This document shows positions 47,371 to 59,719 of a stretch of DNA of 64,000 bases, piece by piece. The translations under genes were made by a program, and so were the position numbers. Source of the DNA: Sphagnum compactum (Eukaryota; Bryophyta; Sphagnopsida; Sphagnales); the NCBI GenBank assembly GCA_965153455.1, contig OZ234495.1, positions 18,658,875 through 18,722,874 of the forward strand, read 5' to 3'. The notes under the pieces are model-generated. The model did not search any database and had not been told where the DNA came from. It was given only the letters and a program-made list of their open reading frames with translations. The first letter of the stretch is position 1; each line of letters begins with the position of its first letter.

Positions 47371-49490
47371 ACTTGGCTCGAAACTACACTCCATATGAAA
47401 TTGTTCCTAACACTCCTAATATTAATTATCTGAAGATTTCCAGCCCATTTGCAACTCTCCAATGGAAAGTGCTTCTCCATGCAGCAAGAAACACGGCTCC
47501 ATTTCACTGGCCTTTTATTAAGGCCTTGAGTGTTCAGAGCATACTCTGTGTACTTGTGATCCTAGCAGCTTGATGGAAAGAGATCCTTAAAGAGTGGGCA
47601 AATTTGGGTGACGAACAACACAGTAAGAACGTAAATTCATGGCAGCCAATGAGACAATATGCCAAGAGATTCAACTCTTTTTTCCTTAGGGGGAGAAGGT
47701 TTGGATCTTGATGTTCTCGATGTGTTCCCACCAAGTTCCTATTGAATTCTTGACATGATCATGTCAAGTTCCCAATTGTGTTCTTAACAATGTTCCTAAT
47801 GTGTTCCCAACGATGTTCTGATGAATAGCATCACATTTTATCCCATAAGCTTTTTTCCAAACTCTCTTAACTGATAGAGGTAGCAAAGGACACACTTTTA
47901 TAATTCCATTTTGGGATTGCAAGCTTCTAATCTGCGGTATGTCTGAAGTTTCAGACCTTCTCGTTGTGATGGCCAACAGAAGTGGCTCAATACAATAATA
48001 AGAAACAATTAAATCACAACATGCACAAACATGGATCTTCAGTTTTCATTTGTTGTTGAATTGAATTGTTAAAAAGTATACTAAATTGTTAAAACTCTCA
48101 TCCAGCAATTGTTTAAAACTCTCATTGCATAATCTTCTATCTATGAAGGAAGGTAGTTTGTTTGTTTTGTTTGGTTTTGTTTGTACTCGAGAGATCCACC
48201 GAACCAGGAGGCTTCAGATCGCGTTCTTGGTCTCTTTGGAAAGCTCTCGAGGAGGAGGGGTGGTGCATCGGCCTGGTTCCATGATGTTTGGACTTACTTG
48301 CGGTGCAAAAGTTCTTGAACATTGAATAATTTCTTCACTGAAACTAAATTAAATCGTAGCTGAAAATTTTGGAGGAATTGGAACGTGCCTTTGGTGTCGT
48401 TGGAAAGATCTTGATGAGCATAATGATTTAATGGAATTTATTTGGTAACAGATTTGGATTCAGAATGTGGGATATATATTCATTTTTAAGTAATTTCTGC
48501 TGCTGAATATGCAAATAATAAATTCTCAAAAAACCAGGTTTTGGAAGGAAAAATCAGTTGAGGACGTGGTAACACTCGGTTGCCAATGCCACAAAGCCAC
48601 ACGAGTAAGAGTTTTTTAAAGTTTTAAGCATTCCAGAACATGAAGTACTTAAAAGTAGTAGTAGCTAAAAGCCATGCATGAACTCTCTTGTGTCCCATGA
48701 GAATATTATTGTTCAACAATGAACCTGTGTTTTCTCTCTCAAAAGTATGTACATATGGGCAGAGTTTTTCCTTGTCAGGGATTGATTTCCTGCAACTTCG
48801 TAAATTTTGAGATGGTCCTGACTCCTAATAATCCCCACCTGGACGAGTTCTTTGTTACTCGCTGTTGGTTGGCGAATTAGAATATTTATTAAGAGCATCT
48901 CCATCAGTTCACTGGAAAATGAATGAATGGCCTGCACTCCAGTTTTGGATGAAGCAATACACCAAAGTGGTGTAAAAGTGGGTGCGGGTACACCAATTTG
49001 TTTGTTTGTTGCAGGAGGAGGTGTGAGCTTTACATGATTCCTTAGTGTTTTAAGGTTTGGAGAATGTGGAGTTCATGGGTGTGGGGAGGGAAACACTTTT
49101 TAATACAACATTTGGATGTGAAAACTTTTTTTTTTTTTTCTTTTTTTGCAATGAGCCAACTTGATTGGCCCAATCTCGAAAAAAAAGTTGAAACTATGGA
49201 GGTTCCCCAAAATAGAAGATGGAGTGTCTCCCCCCCCCCTTTCGCCCACCTATTTTACGTGAGAAGGGGAGGACTTTTGGGCAAAAAAACATATGGGATT
49301 AAAGCGAGGTGGTGCTATTGGGAACACCCTTGGGGAACCTAGGGAACATATTGGAAACTCATTGAGAACTTGCAACGGAACAAAGGAAATTCATACATAT
49401 GGTTGAAGACATAACTCTACATACTTTTGTTTGCAATTTTGAAATTAATAAAAATGAATGAATTAAATAAAATTAATTATTAATTGCCTG
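47371..49490. other. Intergenic DNA, partly repeat-derived; no gene recognised
   Basis: GTTCCCAA-like runs at 47,715-47,830 and their reverse near 49,315-49,360 tie parts of it to family R2. A GC-richer patch at 48,185-48,310 is bracketed by CTCGAGAG/CTCTCGAG. No open frame has a known motif. Homopolymers occur at 49,127-49,139 (T) and 49,230-49,239 (C). Confidence 0.5.
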
Positions 49491-52050
49491 CAAAAAACTT
49501 AACCGTAAACTCTAACCCTAACCTAAGAACCTTCGGTTCTCATGCAGGGGCCCCCAGGTATACGAAGAAGAAGAAGAAGAGGAGGCGAGGGGGAGGGTAG
49601 ATAAGTGATATCCACCCAACACAGGAGCACACCATGCGACTAAGAAAAAGTGATATCCGGCCAACACTGGAGCAAAACACTGGAGCCACACCCATTAACC
49701 AACTTGGTTGAAGTTATAGTTCCTTTCTCCTTCAAAACAATTCAGAAGGGAAGAAGACAAGCTTCAGAAATCATCTGTGGAGATCTTGGCTGAAGAAATC
49801 TGCAAGTAGTGGCATGGAAACAACAACTACAGACCCCAGACACACACAGACAGACTGCCTGCCCTTTGTTGCAGTGCAAAACTGAATGCAACAAACAAAG
49901 CTTAATTAATTAAAGCATCTTCTCTCTATCAACTCCTCCTTCCTTCCTTCCTCCCTTTTGTTAACTTTTTCATGACAACTTGTTTGTGGAAGGACTTTTT
50001 AGGAAGCCTGCCTGCCTGCCTGCCCAGTCTTCTGAAGAAACAACCCCCCAGCACAGAACAAGTTGTGTGGGTATCACCAGCTGCAAATGTAAAAGCTGTA
50101 AAAGCTGTTTCAAAGATCTCACAGCAGCAGGGAGGGCTAACAGCATTACCCTACACTAAATATGTACCCCTTGTTGCTCTTATTATTGTGTTTTTTCAAT
50201 TGCACTCAGTGCGAATATGTTGATGATCAATGCCTTCGGGTTGGGAGTTGGAACCAACTTTGTTCCATTCCAACCTTTTTAGGGTAATAACCGTCCTTTC
50301 CTTTGATTCTAGTTTTAGACAAATTCTTAATCTTGTGGAACCTCAAGTGGGGGTTGTGAGCCTAATACGTCTTACTTCAAATCACTAAACTTTTGGTGAT
50401 ATAAGCATCAAAAACTTACTTTATCTTATATACTTTTGATTCTAATGTAAGTCCAATTTTCATGTACATAACACACTACCCAAGACCTGAAGATTGTGTA
50501 ATTGTTAATATTGTACACTAAATTTTATTGACAAACTCAACTCTAAAAGAATAAAGAGAAAACTCTCTATATATATATATAAACAAGGATAGAAATCCAT
50601 CCACAAAAAGTACAAAGCATGTTGAAGCAAATGTAAATACACGAAAAGAAAATGAAGACCTTCAAAACAGTAGTAATGAAATGGAAGACGTAATGCTAAA
50701 AGGACATCTTTGCTACAAATCAACTAGTGATAGAGGTGCGCTAGCTGGTATGTGTTGGAAAAAAATGAAAATTTGTGACTAAATTGTGACTAAGCATGAC
50801 AACTTGTTGAAGAATCGCGATGATGATTTGCGCATACTGTAAGGCTATCTATAATAAAATATAAGCATCAAAGGTACCAAGAAGGTCTGCTGATGACAAG
50901 CTATATAAGCATGTACACAAGAAGTCAGAAAGGTTCCAGTTCCACCAGAAAAGTCAGTTCCACTGTTCTCTATTATTGACTATTCCTTCTCTCTATAATG
51001 TAGAACCCGTGGTCTGGATTCCCTGGAACTGGCCCGAATCCCAGAAGCAGCCAACATTGGTTGGAACCAAGCAGAAGGCAGGTGGTAAAAGCACACTGAA
51101 ATTGCTGTTGTAATCACATAGCAGTTGACAGAGAGCGCCCTTGAGGAACTGCATCTTCAGCTCCAGTTGCTTTCCATAAGCATGACCATGAGCTTCCCTA
51201 GCTGCATGACCATAAACCCTAAGGGTGCAACTAAACTTGCATTCCTTTCCATTAGCATTAAATGCCTGTGCGGAAGGTGCAGCTAGGGGTGCATGCAGCC
51301 TGCAAGTATTTGCAAAGCAGAATTGCAAATCCGTAACATCTGAATCGGATCACTTAGTGATCAATCAGATTTACAAAGTTGAAGGTGTAGCTCCTCAATG
51401 GAAAGAAAGAAACCCTTAGAAAAGAAGCTGGTTGGGTGATTCTTGTCTTGCTTATTATTAGTACCTAGGGGCAGCTTCTGGGGAGGGGAATTTTTGACCT
51501 CGAAATCTAATTCCTAATTTCAACCCATGCAAAGGAAATTTATGTGAGAAAAGGTCCCAAATTTGGGTAAATCTTTATACGCAATGAGATTCAGGTACCC
51601 ACTTAATTGAAGCTCATGAGATAGCCACATAATATCTCATCTCATTTAATTAGGTGATAGTCAGAATGTTATTTAACATGGTATAGACATTAAAAGTTGT
51701 TCCATTACACTCATGTAATTAGTTAATAAAAAAAAGTTTCTCTTATAGAAAAACCCAGTGTTGTTTGATTCCAGCCTCTAGGTTTTGAAGAGATGTCTTG
51801 TTTTGGCTCCAGCTGATTTTGTTACTCGATGGAACTCTTAGTGGGGTTCTGATCCTTTCTTTGAGTTTGTAAGTTTCAAGGTTGAACTCTGGTGTAATTC
51901 CTTTAAGAAAGCTCAGTCTGGCCATCATTTTGGCTCCAAATTTTTGTGGAGGTTGCTGAAGCTATATTACTAATATGCTAATCATGCGCCTGAGTGTGAA
52001 TCACTAAACTACATTAGGTAATGCTTCAATATGTATCAGCTTTCTGCACA
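49491..52050. other. Intergenic; possible non-coding transcripts, no gene recognised
   Basis: (AAG)n at 49,565-49,581, a CCTTCC run at 49,939-49,956 and a GCCT run at 50,008-50,023. A plus frame at 49,972-50,223 (83 codons) ends in a hydrophobic segment (YVPLVALIIVFF), and a minus frame at 50,993-51,328 (111 codons) is open, but neither matches a known family. (TA)n at 50,569-50,580. Confidence 0.4.
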
Positions 52051-52631
52051 ACCTACGCCAGTTTGGTGATGTGCAAGTCAGCATTGGATGCATGAATTTG
52101 GGCTTTCACCCAACTGCAGTATTGGATTCCAAAATCAGGCTTCAAAACATCATATGTTCTTCTCATCTGAGCTACACCAGCAACAGACAGACCACAGTAA
52201 AATTCTTTGATGTGCAAAAAAGTGGGCTCAGAAGGTTGACTATCAGTCTCCCCTGTAAGACAACTGTTCTGAAGGGCTGCAATCACCTTGCTTGCTAACA
52301 AAGTGCTTACGGAGTCAAATACTTAAAAAGCTCAATGGTACAATCAAAATACTGTTAAGTGAACAGTTGTAATTAACACCAAATATATATGACTACCATA
52401 GTTTCAGGCAAACAATGTGGGCACAGAGGCAATCTCTCAAGGCCATGGAAACATCGCTCTGTTTCAAAAGTAATCCAAATGATTTCCTTGGTACACCTTG
52501 ATCAAACAAGAAACCAAGTTCAGAAAAGCTAATGCCACATCCTATGAAGGTAAACCAGTATCCCTCCCTTGAACTCCAGGAAAGCGCCATTAGACCCTGC
52601 ATTTCACCATGGCAAACATACCCAGTGTGCC

Positions 52632-52745
52632 TCACTGTGTCTCGTATTTAGGTTCTGCCACCACATAGTGATAAGCAACCAGGAACACAAAGATGAAGAT
52701 CCCCAAAAAGTTTGCAAAGAATCCCAAGTCGGTGTCATTAATCAT
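52632..52745 (-). CDS. OST4: OST4, 37-residue oligosaccharyltransferase subunit
   Basis: OST4 is a single-pass ER membrane microprotein of the oligosaccharyltransferase complex. In yeast it holds Ost3/Ost6 against the catalytic STT3 subunit for N-glycosylation. The minus-strand frame runs ATG at 52,745 to TGA at 52,634-52,632. It reads [15 protein letters not shown] at the N terminus, a hydrophobic span IFIFVLLVAYH-like (about residues 16-30), and ends [11 protein letters not shown]. Length (37), the N-terminal D-x-D-L-G-x-F-A-N-x-L-G signature and the short cytosolic/lumenal tails match plant and yeast OST4. A strong acceptor (polypyrimidine-poor but TTGCAG) abuts the ATG, so the coding exon probably follows a 5' UTR intron, with the promoter around 53.8-54.0 kb. 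It is too short for usual gene-calling thresholds. Confidence 0.93.
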   Translation of the reverse strand: MINDTDLGFFANFLGIFIFVFLVAYHYVVAEPKYETQ

Positions 52746-53980
52746 CTGCAATTTCCAAAATCAAACAGTCAAAGTTCATCATCATCTAAGTAAAATGGAT
52801 CACCCTGTGTTTCAGATTGACTTCTGACAGCATAAAGCCTGGGACATGATTCTTATACTCAACTTTCACAGTTATCTAGATAACCGTACGAGCCTGTATC
52901 TACTTTCCTTCACCAGAGAGCTGGGTAAAACCTGATCATCCACAATGACATGCAAGATCACCAAAAAAAAAAACTCTTCTACTGCTACTACTATGAAACA
53001 TTGCAGTACAAGATGTAAGAATAGACTAATGTACTTGTTATGTTCAGATGTTGAATTCCACACATGTTCACTGTGGATCTGATGATAAAAAATCTGACAT
53101 GTGTTGGGCAAACATGCCCCAGCTTTCAAAAGGAAAAATTTGCAAACTTGTCGGCTTTAAAAGCAAACAAAGCAAACATTGAAATGCAGATATGTTGAAT
53201 GGGGGCTTTTCAGTAGATGCAAAAGCAACCAAGAGTCAGGAGTAATCCAAAAATTGGCATTCAAAATGAGATAAAACTAGGAGCTTGAATTAACTTCCTT
53301 GGTTTATAAGTTCAACAGCACCACATGTCTGACAAACACAAGGACCGGAAGCAAAAAAAAAATTCAACGTCATAATGCCACCACAGAATGAGTAAGAGAA
53401 TTCACTAATGTCACACTGTAACAGATCGTATTTTTCTTTCCTCGGATTTGTAAAGATTGCCACAGCCCTAAAGACCTAACCCTAACCCTAAACCCAACAC
53501 ATCAAGTATACTTGCAAAGCTTTCACCCAAAGCCACAGCAAGCTTTTGGAAACATGAGACTCAGGGGAAACATCCTCATTTATTGAGCTCAGAGGACTCA
53601 AGTTCATCACAACAAACAGCACGCAACAAGCGAGATGCGAAATTTCGGCCAGTGGAACCCTAATCACCAGATGGGACTTTGGCTCGATACGCAATCTGAA
53701 AAAACACCACAATAACATACAAAGAAAAACGAAATGAGAGAAACCATGCAGTGAACGAACCTTTGCTGAGGAAATGATGACAAGAAGAAGATCGCAGCAC
53801 GAGCGAATCGCTCCAAAAAAACTCTTCTGAATCTCGTCCTGGTAACAAAACAAGCGACCGCGAAATGACCACGGACGTCGCATAACTTTCGACCTTCCCC
53901 TCCGTAGCGACCTACCAGGTAGTTATCACAACACCTTCCAGGTGAGCACCAACAATCGGCTCTCATTGGCCCAATGATTT
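52746..53980 (-). promoter_or_regulatory. Probable OST4 5' UTR intron, leader and promoter
   Basis: Upstream of OST4 on the minus strand the DNA becomes GC-richer at 53,780-53,920. A 65-nt GT-AG interval (donor CAGCAAAG|GTTCGT at 53,760, acceptor TTTTTTCAG|ATTG at 53,696) fits a small leader intron, and another would end at 52,746. A site II-like ATTGGCCCAATG lies at 53,965-53,976, and plant telo-like CCCTAAACCC occurs at 53,484-53,494. Open frames here (53,488-53,993) match nothing and are treated as leader or intron sequence. Confidence 0.45.
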
Positions 53981-54690
53981 CGTAACCCTTCATTCACTTC
54001 TTGGATGAAAAGTTCATAGCTGGTCTCTTCCTTTGTGGATGAAAACAGGGCCATCTCAATTCCCATCATGGTCGGTTATGTCCGGTTAAAACAAAACCGG
54101 CCAGAGGCTGTTGTTGGTAACCGGGAAATAGTGTCTGAAGTCTCGACCAGTGTTTTTGGCCGGTTAATTTATTGGGTTTTGGCCCCCCTTTGTCAACCAG
54201 GTTATCAATCTAGTGATTCATAACATACCCGTTGGTTATTTACATTTTTGATACCTGGTTAAATACCTAACCAGCTGGTATTAAAAATTTCAAAGTCTAA
54301 TAACTTACCCGCATGACCTGGTTATCATCCAAGTAGGTTATCAATCCTAAGACAATTAATATTTTATGATAATTTTTTTTTTAAACAGGAACTTTTTTTT
54401 TTTTAAATTAACTTTGTTAAATCCCCTATAACCAGCTAAATAACCAGCAGGATCACCCCCATGATTATCAACCAATTATTTAATCACTTACTCTCACGCA
54501 TTAAACGCTAATTATACCTTCCCCCAATATTGATAACCTAATCGACACCCAATTTTTCTAATATTGATATTGATAACCTAATTGGCACCCCAAAAAAACA
54601 ACCTACTAGTTCGCACAAGGTAAACACCCTAGGTTCTCATTGGCCCAATGATTCCATAACCTGTGGCTACTTGGATGAAATTTTCATAAT
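53943..54690. repeat. ~70 bp duplication flanking an AT-rich insert
   Basis: The block with TCTCATTGGCCCAATGATT, CATAACC/CGTAACC and CTTGGATGAAA..TTCATA is present at 53,943-54,020 and 54,620-54,690. The roughly 600 bp between contains many TAACCAG/CTGGTTA words in both orientations (for example 54,198-54,290 and 54,428-54,450). Confidence 0.65.
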
Positions 54691-57520
54691 CACTTTTCGC
54701 ATGGATGAAATATTGTGAACCAATGATACCCAATTTCCTTAAAACGTTACTCAATTTCACTCACCTTTCATCTACACTCAAATTACTAGGTGTGAAAAAG
54801 GTCTTACGGTGTCAAAGGAGGGCCCAAAGACTAGATGACTTCATGGACAACTTTATTGTTTTTCAACCTTTGTGGCATGACATAGTATCATAGTACTCAA
54901 ATGGATTCGGCATTAATTATATATTTTTTAAATTGTAAAAGAAATTGAAATTTATTGGCCCAAATGTCGAAATTTGGGAAATTCAAAATGTTTGTTGTCA
55001 AATGTTTTGGAATCCTAATGGGATCATTGTGGATCAACGCTTTGTTCAACAAACAATCGTGACTTAGAAGCTTTTGAAACCAAAACAAAAGAGTAATAAC
55101 AATTTACCACAACACCCCTTCTTCTACTTTTTCTTCTTCGTATAATCAAAGCTACAAACGATGAAATGATGGAGGATTGCCATATTTAGTTCTTGTGCAC
55201 ATCAAATCAAGTCTTCTCCATAACCAAATGTAATAGCAACAACAACTCGTGACGTCACTACATGCCAATCCTCCTTTTTCTAGCAAGCGTCGAATGGCCA
55301 TACTAACAACATCATGCAACTTACTACAGCTACAACATGGTGTTGTCAAATGTCACATCCACAACACTTGAATTCTTCTTCTCACAAGAGCTAAACTATT
55401 ATTTCATAGACAAGGAATAAGAAACTTTGTTTCATTCCATGTTGCTATTACTTCTATTACTAGTGGTGATGGCGAAGGAAATGCCTACTGGTGGTGATGG
55501 TGAAAGAGATGTCGCTTCTACTACTAGTGACAATGACAAAAGAATTATTGTTTGTTATAACAATAATTGTTGCAACAACATTGAGGGAGTTACTTCTTGT
55601 TGCAATAGCATTGAAGGAGTTATTAATTGTTGTAGTAATGCTTGTAGCATTGAGGGAGTTGATGCTTGTTGTAGGACCACCACCACCATGGCTTTAAATG
55701 ATACACATCCTCATTCGTGTTCGAATTTTCGAAGGAATAGCAACAAAAGTTTTTTTGTTTCTTGACTCCATTGTAGCAAGAAAGATGCCTCTAAAGTTGG
55801 ATCCATCACAAGTGGTGGAAGCATATGTTTAAGTCATTGGAAGAAAGTTGGGTGTAGTCTCATTGGTTACCCTCAAAATTGGTCAGTTGTGTCTATCCCC
55901 AAAAAAGATTGGACCTATGTATATGTTGACTACATAGTTGATGATAAATACCCAAAGGACTATAGAAAGAAATTGATGAAGTTGAGGTTGAAATCCTAAA
56001 GTAAAGATAAACCTTTTTTTGTAACTTTTTATATTGAGGTTGAATTTTGTTTTCCAGCTTGTGAAACTTAATGGGTTTAAATGAAACACATCTACTATTA
56101 ACATGGGTTTTCTTTTTCAAGAGTTTGTGAACTTGCTTGCTTTGGTGAGTTCTATCCTTAAAGTCCATCCCTACACAAAACAAAGTGTGAACAATGAAAT
56201 GGTATGACATTCTTCATGTTGGCTTTCTTTTTCTTTCCTTGAGCACTTATGTGAATTTGTTGTGTATGTGTGGTTATGTCTAAGAATTGTCATAGATGGA
56301 CGTGAATCATGTAATGATCATCCTTTAATCCAAGATGTGAAATAACTCATTTTGTAGGTGACTTTTGAAAAAACCATCAAGCTTATGTGAGCTATTGCCG
56401 TATGAAAAAATCATAATTACACAACATTTATTGTGGGTGGGTGGTTAATTAAGACTAACATCAAGTATTATCAATGAAGACAAGCAAGTAGGAAACACAA
56501 ACTTTTGTGTAAATGAAACGACATAAGTTTGCTAGCATCATGATTTTCATTTATGGGGTGAATGCATGGAATAGTGGCCCAATAACAACAAAAAATACAC
56601 TCCCTATAAGTCCATACAAGATTGTTTAAAATGATTTAAATGGACATGGTTGTTACTTTTTAAAATATTATTATTCTAATCTTTGAATAATACATGTTCA
56701 ATCATCTACAAATTTTCCCAAATCTATGTGAAAACTTGTATTTAATGTAATTGATGTCATTTTTTAATTTGGAAGTCATAAAAAGAAAACCCATAAAGTC
56801 TAAAGGAATAATGCCCCATCTAAAACTTTCAAAAACATATGATTTTTGGACAAAGAAATTGAAAAATAAAAAAAATTGCAACTCGTATGGACTTATGAAA
56901 ATATGGTCAAATTTTAATCAATCAAAAGTCCCTAACTATTTAACAGTTAAGGTTTTCAAAAAAAGATTCCTCATATGAGTTTATCATCTTAAATACATTA
57001 TATATTGAGTCCCAATAACAAATTTGGAATGTGAATCAATATTTTTTTTTCCATTTTGTGATCTAGTCAGACAACTAATCCATATTTTTTGATTTCAAAA
57101 GTCCATTTCTACTAACAAATGAATTTTTTTATCAATAATAACCACATAATTCTCTTCATAATGAAATTGTTAGTCTAGATCCAAGTCCCAATTAGTAGAT
57201 CTAAGGATATATTAATCACTATATGCATTTGAATAAAGTGTACCCAAGGAAAAAAAACATCGTTTCGGCACAAAAGTGAGCCATCGTAGGTTGTATCTAT
57301 CCCATGGTGCAATACATTTGCTACTTCTAGATAATTATGGATTAGTAATTTTTTTGTTTCTTTGGATAGTTTATAGGACCAAATGGCACTAACATGCAAC
57401 TGTAACTAGGACAGTTTATGGCATAAGCCAATAATGGCCATAATGCAATTGCCATGGTATGATCACAAAATTATGAAACTTTTATCTATATGAATCTTTT
57501 CTATTCCCTAGCTAACTATT
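54691..57520. other. Intergenic; one short coding-like tandem repeat
   Basis: At 55,427-55,765 a 112-codon plus frame carries three to four diverged 39-57 nt units reading CC(N/S)SIEGV-like, caused by GTTGYARYARCATTGAGGGAG repeats, followed by a stop. No known protein matches; it may be an expanded trinucleotide-type repeat. The rest is AT-rich with no recognised feature. Confidence 0.4.
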
Positions 57521-59336
57521 TCAACCTCTTATGTTATTAGTAGGTGTATAACTGTAATTGCAACTAATGTTGTGATTGCACTTGCTTGTTGCAAACATTC
57601 TTCCATTATTATCAATGTTGTTTTTGTTTGGATCTATCTCCATTTTTATTTCACTATGTTTTTCAATGTATGGTGTGACATTGAATAAGGAAGTGGTTGC
57701 ATTTGCCTCCATTGCATCAAGCTGAAATTCACTTTTGAATGCCCTAGTAATTCCTATCTTATCCCACCTTTTCACAATGGTTTCCTCCATGCCTTGCACT
57801 TCCTTCCATGCACAATGTAACCATTCACAAATGTGAGACTTTAGGTTATTCATTTTGAAATCAATTTGTGGATTTTGACCATCCTTAATCTATTATTTGA
57901 TGACTATAGTAGTCCAAGAGTTGAATTGTAAATTGAATGTATGTTTTAATAGTTGTTGCATAATGACATATGTTAGTTAAAGGACATTAATGCAAATAGC
58001 TAGAATAAATTAAATATCACTAAGATATTTAGGTGTGTTTCTTTCATCCAATCCAAAAAATCATGGTCCTTATGCATAGACCAACAATCTAACAACCACA
58101 TTATTTCTTGATTTTCTTGCAATTCTAAATGGCAAATTTTAGTGTGCAGGTATGGCAAGATCTTATGAATGAATTGCTTCGTTGTCTCCAATGTTGATCA
58201 ATGGTTTTCACTAAAGGTAAAATCCTAACCTGAACTCATGCATTTGTTTTTCCCCTCATTGAATGGTGGTAAATAGCAATGAATAGTACATGTGAACTCA
58301 ATTTGAGGGGGAAATAAGAAACTGTTTGTAGCTGAAAATATAACGATTGTGAAAAAAAATTTGTCTTTAACCCTTAAAATTTGAATGTGCTTTTATATTT
58401 TATTCTCCCAATTTTTTTATCCTATTATTGAAATGAGATGAACACCTATTTGATCACTATTAACAACTAGGGTTGGAAGAGTTTTATAAGCTTTCACTAG
58501 GTAAGCTATTCGATAAACCATGTTGCATCCTTGTTTTGTTTAGTTAGGTGGTAGTTTACTTGCTATTGTTGTAAACACTTTGAAAGACCAATTCATGTTT
58601 TATTTTCATGAATTGATTTTCTAATGACTACAAACCTTCCAAGGCCTTCATGCAAGATTTCAAATGCTACAAATTCTATCATTCCATGAAAAATCAGTTG
58701 CATAATGTCGGTTGAAAGCAGTTGTCCAACTTTTTTCATTTTAACATGACAACACGTGAATCACAAACTTCTAAGTAGTTCTTCATTACATGCATAGATT
58801 TTTTGTTGGATTTCATTGATGTCCCAACTTCCATTACATGCTTATAGTTTGATATTAATTCACCATTTGTAGTGAACCACTCCCATAAACATGCCCTAAT
58901 CAATTCTTCATAAAGACTTGGCATGTCGAGCCTCGTGAATGTTGTTTTCAAAAAATGTAGTGTTCCATGATTAAGACCATGTCTTTTTATTACAATAGCA
59001 ATGGAAGGCCACAAATGAGGTTGAAACTAGTTTAAGTAGGATTCTCTCTTCTTTGACCGCTTCCCATCATTCTTTGTAGGTGATAATCCTCTCCTCTTTT
59101 GCTACTTCCCATCCTTAGTAGGTTCCTCATCTTCTCTCCTTATCTCTTGTGGAAATACTATTGCAACTACAACCTTCTTGGCCTGCCAATATGACATTTC
59201 CCTAGTTTGTCAACAACCAATTGCTTTTGAACAACTTGTCCATTGAGAATTTGTACATCACAGTCTCAATTATTTCTATCTCCTCACTTGTAATGCTTTT
59301 GAACAGTGTTGTAAGTAGTCTTTCTTTGCCCATTTT
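57521..59336 (-). mobile_element. Decayed DDE (CENP-B-like) transposase, second family
   Basis: Minus-strand fragments line up as one transposase. From upstream: MGKERLLTTLF (59,336), an HTH-like stretch, then IVIKRHGLNHGTLHFLKTTF and LYEELIRACLWEWFT (59,014-58,736). A damaged middle follows, then ETTKQFIHKILPYL and the catalytic-Asp block IMWLLDCWSMHKDHDFLDWM (58,191-58,000). Next is a frameshifted YVIMQQLLKHTFNLQFNSW (about 57,990-57,900), and last NNLKSHICEWLHCAWKEVQG with the acidic C-terminal part (57,853-57,521). This order is that of DDE-superfamily endonucleases related to pogo/CENP-B found in plants and fungi. It differs from the relic at 11-12.5 kb in wording (LLDCWS versus LFLDNVFSH). 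Stops and frame changes make it dead. Terminal repeats were not located. Confidence 0.82.
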
Positions 59337-59719
59337 GGAATATTGGAGAACTCTCAATTTGAAGCAATCTAGGAAAAACAAATTCAGCAGAAAAACTTTA
59401 AAAAGCAATTCAAAGCAGAGAAACAGAAGACATAGTTTACACTAGAAAAAACACTGAAGAAAATTGAGTAGCAATTTGAACACACTGCTGTCTGAGTATT
59501 TTATGAAGATCAACACAGCTTGAAAGAGTAAAAATTAAGATGAAGGAGACTAATCAACAACTCATGAGAATCAAGACATCTCCATACACACAATTAGGAA
59601 AGCAAGAACACACTTCAAAACTTTTTCTTCAAGTCAAGAAAGAATCTCAGACAAGGACTGAAGAACCAGGAAGGAGAAAAAACACCAAAAGGGAGAATTT
59701 GGAGAAAGAACAATAAATC

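Noticed and set aside
49972-50223. 83-codon frame with a C-terminal hydrophobic segment (YVPLVALIIVFF)
   Set aside because: Resembles a tail-anchored microprotein, but no homology or codon evidence supports it and the upstream part is low complexity.
50993-51328. 111-codon minus-strand frame with several Cys
   Set aside because: No recognised cysteine spacing or signal peptide, and no splice context; kept only as intergenic.
53488-53993. A 131-codon and a 109-codon minus-strand protein
   Set aside because: They overlap in different frames, have no conserved motif and sit where the OST4 leader and promoter are expected.
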